A stretch of DNA of 22,470 nucleotides, taken from contig JAFGCO010000003.1 in NCBI GenBank assembly GCA_016932575.1, positions 1-22,470 on the forward strand, in the 5' to 3' direction. The notes under the pieces are model-generated. The model was not told the origin of the DNA. It did no database searches and saw only the letters and a program-made list of their open reading frames with translations. The DNA is from a bacterium. GTDB lineage: Bacteria > Zhuqueibacterota > QNDG01 > JAFGCO01. Within the stretch, counting starts at the first letter, position 1; the number at the start of each line of letters is the position of its first letter. Below, one piece after another: positions 16,038-22,324 of the stretch. The position numbers and the translations under genes were made by a program.

Positions 16038-17699
16038 GTGAAACGATTTTGTCAATTTATCATCCTTACGATTGCTCTGACCACGGCATTTTGCAGCAGA
16101 CGGCCGGTGATGTCATCCCGGGCCTTTGGGAACAGGCTCAATCTGGCGTATGTGGTGCTTTATGAGCATGAGGCCCAGCTCGGTCCTGAAAAACAGAAAA
16201 TCAGCGACAGGCTCGAGCTGTTTTCTGAAATCATACAAAGGGAAAGCCGGGGACATCTGAATATCACATGCAAGCCCGTGTATATTCCTGTCGGTTCCCT
16301 GAGCTCAAAACATCTGAATTACCAGGATCATTCTTTTTTTGAGTGGATGGACAGGCTGCTGAAAACAAACGCCCTCACCGGTGATTATGAGATTGTGACA
16401 TTTACGCCTGTAATCCGAATGCCCTGGGCGCATGACTGCCACAGCATCGGGTACTATTATAAAAACCGGGTTTGTTTTTCACTCGAATATCATACTTATA
16501 CACAGCAAGAAAATGTCAAGGCTGTGAGTCTGATGATTCATAAAATGCTGCATGGATTCGGATATAATCATCAGAATATTAATATGCCGGCCCTGAAACT
16601 GCTCAACTGGCAGCTGGGTCTGCCTGTGAACACCGGACTGGAATTTATCCTCAGAGAAAAGCACGGAACCGATGCGTTCTTTTTCAGCCCGCATCTGCTC
16701 AGCGTACTGAACACATCACGGATTTCAGACCGGGACAGCCTGTGCCTCGACTGCGGGGGGCTGTTTTCACAGAGCGATCCCTGGCGGCAGGGCATTACGG
16801 CGGATGCGTACGGTCCCTATTGTTATGATGCGGATCATGACGGTATCCTGGATCATGCGGATGATTATTTTTTAAGCAGTCCTGTACAGGGAACGGACAC
16901 GGATGAAGACGGCATTACGGATTCTCTGGACCGGGTTCCCTGGAACCAGATTCGGGTTTCCGGCAATATCAAATCCGGTAAAATCCATCTGATCGCAAAG
17001 CAGGACCGGTCCACGATCGCGTTTGAAAGTGAACAGGCCGATATTATTGCGCTCAGGAAAATATATTTGCAGCGGGTGCCTGTCCAGGTCAAGCCCGATC
17101 ATTTTCCGGGCTGTTTTCCGCAAAATGCGGCAGAAACCATTCAGAGTAATCGCATTGTTCTGGAAAAGAATGTAAAAAAGCCGCCGGTGATCCGGATTGA
17201 AGTGGTTTACAGGTATATGGGCAGAATATTTTACCGGCCCTTTTATTTTTTCTTTACAGGCACACCGGTACTGCAGATCATCAATGAACGGGAATGGATC
17301 TACTTCTTACGGTTCGGCGCGGATATCCCCGCGGGAATTGATTTTTATCAAGTCGATACCTATGATGCGAACCATGACGGTTTTCTCGATCCGACCGATT
17401 ATCAATATTTTTCCATCCCCGAATCTTATGACTGGGACGGGGACGGTTTTCCGGATTTTGAAGATACGCTGCCTACAGTTTACGGAAGCTTTCAGAATCA
17501 GTGGGTAAGCGGAGTGAAAGATTCGGACGGTGATGGTCTGGCGGATCCGGGCTGTCTGGATTTTTCGTCACCGGCCGGCCTGATTCCTCATCAGCAATAT
17601 TTTGGTGAACTAAATCGTGTTCTTGGATTGAATCCGGACTATGACCTTTCACCCTACCTGGCCGGGAGCAAGGCAGCTAGGGGAATGCCGGATGATTAA
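16038..17699 (+). CDS. Lipoprotein with degenerate metzincin motif and Ca2+-binding DxDxDG repeats
   Basis: A 553-aa protein starting at GTG (AAAGGAAC just upstream). Residues 1-19 form a lipoprotein signal (TTAFC, Cys19). At 168-178 the sequence HKMLHGFGYNH matches the metzincin zinc signature H-E-x-x-H-x-x-G-x-x-H in spacing and in all three His and the Gly, but the catalytic Glu is Lys169. Five Asp-rich loops resemble dockerin / thrombospondin type 3 calcium-binding repeats: DADHDGILDHAD (264), DTDEDGITD (287), DANHDGFLDPTD (443), DWDGDGFPDFED (465) and DSDGDGLAD (495). The middle region (about 306-420) looks beta-rich and is not recognised. Its place 13 bases after WD2 suggests it belongs to the WD40 system, as a binding protein, a chaperone or a protease that has lost activity. 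Function is not known. Confidence 0.75.
   Translation: MKRFCQFIILTIALTTAFCSRRPVMSSRAFGNRLNLAYVVLYEHEAQLGPEKQKISDRLELFSEIIQRESRGHLNITCKPVYIPVGSLSSKHLNYQDHSFFEWMDRLLKTNALTGDYEIVTFTPVIRMPWAHDCHSIGYYYKNRVCFSLEYHTYTQQENVKAVSLMIHKMLHGFGYNHQNINMPALKLLNWQLGLPVNTGLEFILREKHGTDAFFFSPHLLSVLNTSRISDRDSLCLDCGGLFSQSDPWRQGITADAYGPYCYDADHDGILDHADDYFLSSPVQGTDTDEDGITDSLDRVPWNQIRVSGNIKSGKIHLIAKQDRSTIAFESEQADIIALRKIYLQRVPVQVKPDHFPGCFPQNAAETIQSNRIVLEKNVKKPPVIRIEVVYRYMGRIFYRPFYFFFTGTPVLQIINEREWIYFLRFGADIPAGIDFYQVDTYDANHDGFLDPTDYQYFSIPESYDWDGDGFPDFEDTLPTVYGSFQNQWVSGVKDSDGDGLADPGCLDFSSPAGLIPHQQYFGELNRVLGLNPDYDLSPYLAGSKAARGMPDD
16539..16571 (+). other. Zinc-binding motif with Glu-to-Lys change
   Basis: Codons CAT AAA ATG CTG CAT GGA TTC GGA TAT AAT CAT encode H-K-M-L-H-G-F-G-Y-N-H. 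A single A-to-G change at the second codon (AAA to GAA) would restore the full metzincin H-E-x-x-H-G-x-G-x-x-H motif. Confidence 0.65.
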
Positions 17700-17821
17700 A
17701 ATGGATTCTTACTGATAAAAAGAGGAGAAAAATAGAATTTGTTGCTCAGCCTCTCAGCGGATCATGCATACAGGCGATAAATGCGGTTCCCGTAATCGGA
17801 AAAAACAGAATAATGAAATAA

Positions 17822-19174
17822 ATGATAAAAAAATCAACTGAATCCCAAAATTTCGGTACACAATTTTACACCTTTCTGAATAGTACACCCCGTGCGTTTC
17901 AAGAGAAAATTGCAGGCAGTTATAACGCAATAAAAGGAGTTTATCCCATCTGCTCCCATGCCATGCCGCAGCCGCTATGGAAAAAGCGGGGCTATAACGA
18001 TGATGGAGATCAGGTGTGGGAAAAGATATGCAGGCTATTCAGACAAAACACACCTCAACCTGTTTCAGTTTATGTGCATGTTCCGTTCTGTCAGCAGAAA
18101 TGCGGATTTTGCGACTGTCTGTCGCTGCCGATCAAAGACAGCTTGACCGCCGACCGTTTTGTTTCTGCTCTTCAGATGGAAATTAAAGCCTGGGGTCAAT
18201 TGCCCGGAATCAAAGAATGCCCGGTGACCGTGCTTTATTTCGGCGGGGGAACGCCAAACAGTCTTCCGGATGCTCTTTTTGAACAGGTTCTACGCATGTT
18301 GAAGAAGACATTTCAAATTCACGAGGACACGCAAATCTCAGTGGAATGCAATGCGCATCTTTTGACACCGGAACGTCTGCGGATGTTGAAGACGCTCGGT
18401 GTGAACAGAATCAGCATCGGTGTACAGACCCTGCAGGAGCCGCTGAGATTCAGGCTGGGCCGGCATTCAAGCGCGAAAGAAGTCCTTACGGCGATTCAGC
18501 GATGCAAAGGATCCGGATTCATTACATGCGCCGATGTGATCTATGGCCTGCCCGAACAAAACATGAACGTCTTCTTGGATACGCTGCAATCTTTAATTGA
18601 TGCCGGTATTGACGGATTGTCTCTGTACCGTTTTAATTTGCGTCAGCAGAATCAGGAGTTCATCAAAAAGACATTCCCCCGGTTTCATATAAGTGAACTT
18701 AAGAATTATGTTTATTTTCAGGCCGGCCATTGTCTTTTAAATCAGGCTGGATATCAAAAAAATCATTTCATTCATTTTGTGCGGAGCGATAATAATTTGT
18801 ATTACCGCCATGTATTACGGAGTGAAGATCTGATCGCTCTGGGGCCCACGGCAGATGGTGTCATTGGTTTCTACCGATACCGTCATCCTCATTTAAAGGG
18901 CTATTTGCTGAAGGATAAGAACAACCGTCCAAAATTTGAGGGGGGAACGGATGAATCGCAAACCATGAAAACCCGACCATTAACTGCTGCCCTGATGTGC
19001 GGTGAAATCGTTGAAGAAAAGATGCGGTCTGCAGGCCTCGGACCGCTTTTGTCGAAATGGCAGTCATGTGACATTCTTGAACCGTCAGGCTCGGGTCGCT
19101 GCCGGCTGACAGCGAACGGCTCCTGGCTCATTGATCCGATCATTGATGAGGTGAAAAGAGCGTTGGACGGATGA
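17822..19174 (+). CDS. HemN/HutW-like radical SAM protein (rSAM4)
   Basis: A 450-aa member of the coproporphyrinogen III dehydrogenase-like radical SAM family. The motif V-Y-V-H-V-P-F-C90-Q-Q-K-C94-G-F-C97-D-C99 gives C-x3-C-x2-C-x-C, with the HemN-like fourth Cys. YFGGGTPNSLP (139-149), R-I-S-I-G-V-Q-T-L and D-V-I-Y-G-L-P-E-Q are all family landmarks. HemW proteins are about 380 aa and HemN about 455; the roughly 80-residue N-terminal extension before the motif and G-R-H-S-S pattern recall HutW/ChuW anaerobic haem-degrading methyltransferase-like enzymes. True substrate is uncertain. It lies between WD2/metzincin and WD3, 122 bases after the former, and might be a passenger or provide a porphyrin-related step. 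The start is the first ATG in frame; no good ribosome site is seen. Confidence 0.8.
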   Translation: MIKKSTESQNFGTQFYTFLNSTPRAFQEKIAGSYNAIKGVYPICSHAMPQPLWKKRGYNDDGDQVWEKICRLFRQNTPQPVSVYVHVPFCQQKCGFCDCLSLPIKDSLTADRFVSALQMEIKAWGQLPGIKECPVTVLYFGGGTPNSLPDALFEQVLRMLKKTFQIHEDTQISVECNAHLLTPERLRMLKTLGVNRISIGVQTLQEPLRFRLGRHSSAKEVLTAIQRCKGSGFITCADVIYGLPEQNMNVFLDTLQSLIDAGIDGLSLYRFNLRQQNQEFIKKTFPRFHISELKNYVYFQAGHCLLNQAGYQKNHFIHFVRSDNNLYYRHVLRSEDLIALGPTADGVIGFYRYRHPHLKGYLLKDKNNRPKFEGGTDESQTMKTRPLTAALMCGEIVEEKMRSAGLGPLLSKWQSCDILEPSGSGRCRLTANGSWLIDPIIDEVKRALDG

Positions 19175-19215
19175 ATTGTTTTTATGTTGAAGTTTTTTTA
19201 TTTTATGATCAGCGA

Positions 19216-19502
19216 AAACCAGAACCTCATGTTGTGGTATGATTGAGAGTTAACCTGGTTGAAGCATTGTTAAATGGATATTAATATAGAATCCCACTTT
19301 CTTTTCAAAAAGAAAGTGGCAAAGAAAACGCCTGGCTACCGAAAAATCTCCTAAAATCCGATTCCGCTCACGGAAGGACTGAAACTCCCCCGTGAGATAG
19401 TAAAGCTTATCTCACGGGGTCAAACATCAGTCCTTCTTAACGCTTGCTCCATCCGGATTTTCATACGGAGATTTTTCGAATGCCAGGTAGCCCATCCCTG
19501 CC
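19216..19502. repeat. Dispersed structured repeat, copy B
   Basis: Second copy of the element at 7111-7404, same orientation. Parts: leader with GTGGTATGATTGAGAGTTA; inverted repeat CCACTTTCTTTT (19294-19305) / AAAAGAAAGTGG (19308-19319); nested hairpin with outer arms from CCTGGC (19331) to GCCAGG (19487); inner CGGAAGGACTG / CAGTCCTTC; core CCCCGTGAGATA / TATCTCACGGGG. Some arm differences are compensated: the loop side of the outer stem differs between copies while the core is identical. It lies directly upstream of the WD3-WD5 array. Confidence 0.8.
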
Positions 19503-19530
19503 AAGAAGAAAAAATGATAAGCTGGAGAAG

Positions 19531-19605
19531 TGATGTTTAAAACATCGCACCTTTTAGGGCGATGATTACAAGCCACCGCCTCTGGCGGTGGTAGTTAACT
19601 TTATT
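19531..19605 (+). mobile_element. Possible IS200/IS605-type end remnant (hairpin CCACCGCC-TCT-GGCGGTGG)
   Basis: The perfect eight-pair hairpin CCACCGCC/GGCGGTGG (19573-19580, 19584-19591) with a three-base loop is preceded by GGGCGATGATTACAAG and followed by TAGTTAAC. This layout resembles the right end of IS200/IS605-family elements, where a subterminal hairpin is recognised by the transposase. No tnpA or tnpB is present in the window, so at most a remnant or a non-autonomous piece remains. Resemblance is from memory and needs a database search. It could instead be a transcription attenuator before WD3. Confidence 0.35.
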
Positions 19606-19653
19606 GAAATTTGCAAAAGACCTTTTCATGGATTGTCATACATAGGTGATATG

Positions 19654-20895
19654 ATGAAAAAGAGAGAGAAACCTCAAATTTATAACATTCAGAAAAATCC
19701 GGACAACGATCATGTGAACCGGCGTGAGTTTGTTAAAATCAGCTCGGCGATTGCTGCGGGTTCTGTGGCCGGGGCCGTCAGCTCCTGTTCTGATCCAAAT
19801 TCGTCTCAAGAAGACAAAGAGACTGAGTGCAGGCGAACGATACAAACCTCACATGCCAATTCTGTTGACTCTCTCGGTTTCAGTCCGGACGGCACGATGC
19901 TGGCGTCAGGAAGTTATCAGGATACGATCAAGCTGTGGCGCTTGTCCGATGGCGAGCTGATAAAGGAGCTGGAAGAGCATCCCGATACAGTAAATACCCT
20001 TTGCTTCAGCCCGGGCGGTACGATGTTGGCCTCCGGGAGCTCTTATACCATCAAATTATGGCAACTGCCTGATGGCAATCTGCAAAAAATGCTTTCGGGT
20101 CATTCAGATTATGTGAAATCTGTCGCTATCAGTCCTGACGGCACCCTGCTGGCCTCTGGAAGCTGGGATCAGACGGTTAAACTGTGGCGCCTGCCCGACG
20201 GTGAGCTTTTGAATACACTTCGAGGACATACCAGAAATGTCAACGCTGTTACCATCAGCCCGGATGGTACATTACTGGCTTCCGGCAGTTACGATGATAC
20301 CGTCAAACTGTGGCGCTTGCCAGGCGGAGAGTTGCTCAAAACACTGACAGGTCATTCTGACTGGATATTTTCTGTTGCATTCAGTCCTGACAGTACCATG
20401 CTGGCTTCCGGAAGCCGGGATCAGACCATCAGGCTCTGGCAGATTCCTGAAGGTGAGCCACTGAAAACGCTTCAAGATCATTCTGACAGGGTGAATTCTA
20501 TTGCAATCAGCCCCGACAGCACGCGGCTGGTCTCCGGGAGCAGTGATGAGAGTATTAAATTGTGGCGCCTGCCTGGTGGTGAACTGCTGAAAACGCTTCA
20601 GGGACATACCGGCAGCGTCAGAACCGTCGCTATCAGCCCGGATGGCACACGGCTGGCCTCCGGGAGTTATGATAAAACCATCTTCCTTTGGGATATGTCA
20701 ACGGGAAATTTTTCAAAGGTATTTACAGATCCTGGCTGTGAAGTTGAAATCGACTGTGATGCTTATTCCGATTATCCTGAAAGCTGCTGTTCCTGTGATA
20801 CAGTAACAGTCTGTACATGCGACAGGGTCTGCAGTTGTGATACAATCTGCACTTCGGACAGTTCCTCGAGCTGCGGGTACTGGTATCCGAATTAA
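19654..20895 (+). CDS. WD3: Tat-exported WD40 lipoprotein with Cys-rich tail
   Basis: About 413 aa, intact. The ATGATG pair at 19651/19654 follows AGGTGAT; the second ATG aligns with the KKKEKPQI start of WD4 and WD5. Order: REKPQIYNIQKNP leader motif, Tat motif NRREFVKI, hydrophobic SAIAAGSVAGAVS, lipobox SSC. Seven WD40 blades follow, most 42 residues (126 bp), with the repeated core SPDG-x-LLASGS-x-D-x-T-KLWRLP-G-ELL-TL-GH. The propeller is thus complete. The tail contains CSCDTVTV, CTCDRV, CSCDTI, CTSD and ends SSCGYWYPN. The protein is probably exported folded and tethered to a membrane; WD40 propellers bind peptides or proteins. No enzymatic domain is present. Separated from WD4 by 83 bases. 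Confidence 0.88.
   Translation: MKKREKPQIYNIQKNPDNDHVNRREFVKISSAIAAGSVAGAVSSCSDPNSSQEDKETECRRTIQTSHANSVDSLGFSPDGTMLASGSYQDTIKLWRLSDGELIKELEEHPDTVNTLCFSPGGTMLASGSSYTIKLWQLPDGNLQKMLSGHSDYVKSVAISPDGTLLASGSWDQTVKLWRLPDGELLNTLRGHTRNVNAVTISPDGTLLASGSYDDTVKLWRLPGGELLKTLTGHSDWIFSVAFSPDSTMLASGSRDQTIRLWQIPEGEPLKTLQDHSDRVNSIAISPDSTRLVSGSSDESIKLWRLPGGELLKTLQGHTGSVRTVAISPDGTRLASGSYDKTIFLWDMSTGNFSKVFTDPGCEVEIDCDAYSDYPESCCSCDTVTVCTCDRVCSCDTICTSDSSSSCGYWYPN
20728..20892 (+). other. WD3 Cys-rich tail
   Basis: A 55-residue tail: acidic entry D-P-G-C-E-V-E-I-D-C-D, then CCSCDTVTV, CTCDRV, CSCDTI, CTSD, then S-S-S-S-C-G-Y-W-Y-P-N. Three consecutive C-x-C-D-x-[VI] units, each with Asp after the second Cys and a branched residue two positions later, define a six-residue period. 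Confidence 0.6.
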
Positions 20896-20935
20896 ATTCC
20901 AATCAAATTTATTTTGTTTTTTTACCCTGGAATTT
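20894..20935 (+). terminator. Hairpin with T-rich loop after WD3
   Basis: AAATTCCA (20894-20901) pairs with TGGAATTT (20928-20935) around a T-rich loop, overlapping the WD3 stop codon. It may attenuate transcription between WD3 and WD4. The corresponding place after WD4 keeps the T-rich stretch and GGAATTT but not the left arm, so its role is doubtful. Confidence 0.3.
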
Positions 20936-20978
20936 GTATTCTAAATACAAGGCTCAGTCAATCTCTGGAGATTATTTT

Positions 20979-22238
20979 ATGAAAAAGAAAGAGAAACCTC
21001 AGATTTACAGTATTCAAAAGAATCCCGACGACGATCATATAAACCGGCGTGAGTTTGTTAAAATTGGTTCGGCGATTGCCGCGGGATCCGTGGCTGGGGC
21101 TGTTAGTTTGTGTTCCTGTACGTCTTCGTCTAAAAAGAATCAAAAGTATGGGTGCAAGCGAACAATACAATACTCACATTCTGATGAGGTCAATTCGGTT
21201 GCAATAAGCCCCGATGGTATGATACTGGCATCCGGGAGTGATGATAACACTATCAAACTATGGCAAATTTCCGATGGTAAACTGCTGAAAACACTGAAAG
21301 GCCATTTATATAGTGTCCATGCTGTTGCTATCAGCCCGGACGGCACATTACTGGTATCCGGGAGCAGTGATGATACGATCAAATTGTGGTGCTTTCCTAG
21401 CGGCGAATTGCTGAAAACACTCAGAGGACATAAATATAATGTTTACAGCGTTGCCATCAGTCCAGATGGTAAGTTACTGGCTTCCGGCAGCAGTGATGAT
21501 ACAATAAAGCTTTGGCGCCTGCCAGATGGTGAGTTGTTGAAAACGCTGGAAGGGCATTCCGGTAATGTTAACTCTGTTGATATCAGCCCTGATGGTACGA
21601 TGCTGGTATCCGGGAGCAATGATGACATGATAAAACTTTGGCGTCTACCCGATGGCGACCTGGTGAAAACAATCAGAGGCCATTTGAGTGATGTCAACTC
21701 TGTTGTCTTCAGTCCTGATAGTACCATGATTGCTTCCGGGAGTTATGATAAAACCATCAAACTATGGCGTCTTGCCGGAGGCGAGCTGATGAATACACTT
21801 GTGGGCCATTCTAATTCTGTCTATTCAATAAAATTCAGCCCTGACGGCAAGATGCTTGCTTCGGGGAGTTACGATCACACTGTCAAACTGTGGCGTCTGC
21901 CAGATGGCGAGTTGATGAAAACGCTTAAGGGGCATTCTGCTTGTATTGAATCAATCGTATTCAGTCTTGACAACATGACGTTGGCTTCCGGTAGTGATGA
22001 TAAAACTATAATCATTTGGAATATTGCGGCAGGAGCTGATATCAGAGGATTGGCTGACCCTGGCTGTGAGGTTGAAGCAGATTGTGATGATTCCGATTTT
22101 CCTGTTAACAGTTGTTCATGTGATACTGTAAGTGTCTGTACTTGTGATAAAGTCTGCACATGTGATAAGGTTTGTACCTCCGACAGTTCCTCCAGTTGTT
22201 CCAGCTGTTCCAGCTGCGGGTACTGGTATCCGAATTAA
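20979..22238 (+). CDS. WD4: Tat-exported WD40 lipoprotein with Cys-rich tail
   Basis: 419 aa, intact. ATG 20979 has TGGAG (20966-20970) eight bases upstream and matches the WD5 start; the in-frame ATG at 20934 lies in the duplicated spacer and is rejected. Leader KPQIYSIQKNP, Tat motif NRREFVKI, hydrophobic SAIAAGSVAGAVS, then LCSC (Cys for lipidation likely). Seven WD40 blades of about 42 residues each, with variation concentrated right after GH (GHLYSV, GHKYNV, GHSGNV, GHLSDV, GHSNSV, GHSACI) and at the x-D-x-T turn. The tail reads CSCDTVSV, CTCDKV, CTCDKV, CTSD and ends in SSCSSCSSCGYWYPN. It is followed after 86 bases by WD5. Likely product of tandem duplication with WD3 and WD5. Confidence 0.88.
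   Translation: MKKKEKPQIYSIQKNPDDDHINRREFVKIGSAIAAGSVAGAVSLCSCTSSSKKNQKYGCKRTIQYSHSDEVNSVAISPDGMILASGSDDNTIKLWQISDGKLLKTLKGHLYSVHAVAISPDGTLLVSGSSDDTIKLWCFPSGELLKTLRGHKYNVYSVAISPDGKLLASGSSDDTIKLWRLPDGELLKTLEGHSGNVNSVDISPDGTMLVSGSNDDMIKLWRLPDGDLVKTIRGHLSDVNSVVFSPDSTMIASGSYDKTIKLWRLAGGELMNTLVGHSNSVYSIKFSPDGKMLASGSYDHTVKLWRLPDGELMKTLKGHSACIESIVFSLDNMTLASGSDDKTIIIWNIAAGADIRGLADPGCEVEADCDDSDFPVNSCSCDTVSVCTCDKVCTCDKVCTSDSSSSCSSCSSCGYWYPN
22056..22235 (+). other. WD4 Cys-rich tail
   Basis: A 60-residue tail: D-P-G-C-E-V-E-A-D-C-D entry, then CSCDTVSV, CTCDKV, CTCDKV, CTSD, a Ser run, and C-S-S-C-S-S-C-G-Y-W-Y-P-N. Compared with WD3 it has two extra S-S-C units before the end motif, as in WD2, so the S-S-C count varies between paralogs. 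Confidence 0.6.
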
Positions 22239-22324
22239 AACCCGTGAGATTTGAATTTGTCTTGGTTTTTTCCCGGAATTTTTATAATGAATAGAACACT
22301 CAGGCAATTCGGAGAAATTATTTT

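Larger units (their letters stand above)
19175..19653. other. Gene-free spacer with repeat copy B and an IS200/IS605-end-like hairpin
   Basis: Between rSAM4 and WD3 there is no gene. A T-rich run (about 19179-19206) follows the stop, then the structured repeat copy B (19216-19502), then a short segment with GATGTTTAAAACATC and a strong hairpin (19573-19591), then the WD3 ribosome region. An in-frame GTG at 19588 lies within the hairpin and is not a credible start. Confidence 0.6.

Noticed and set aside
19588-19653. N-terminal extension of WD3 from GTG 19588
   Set aside because: It starts inside a strong hairpin and the added residues are absent from paralogs, which begin at M-K-K.
14046-22235. 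Tails as multihaem cytochrome or zinc-finger segments
   Set aside because: No C-x-x-C-H haem motif, and no regular His; the C-x-C-D pattern fits neither.
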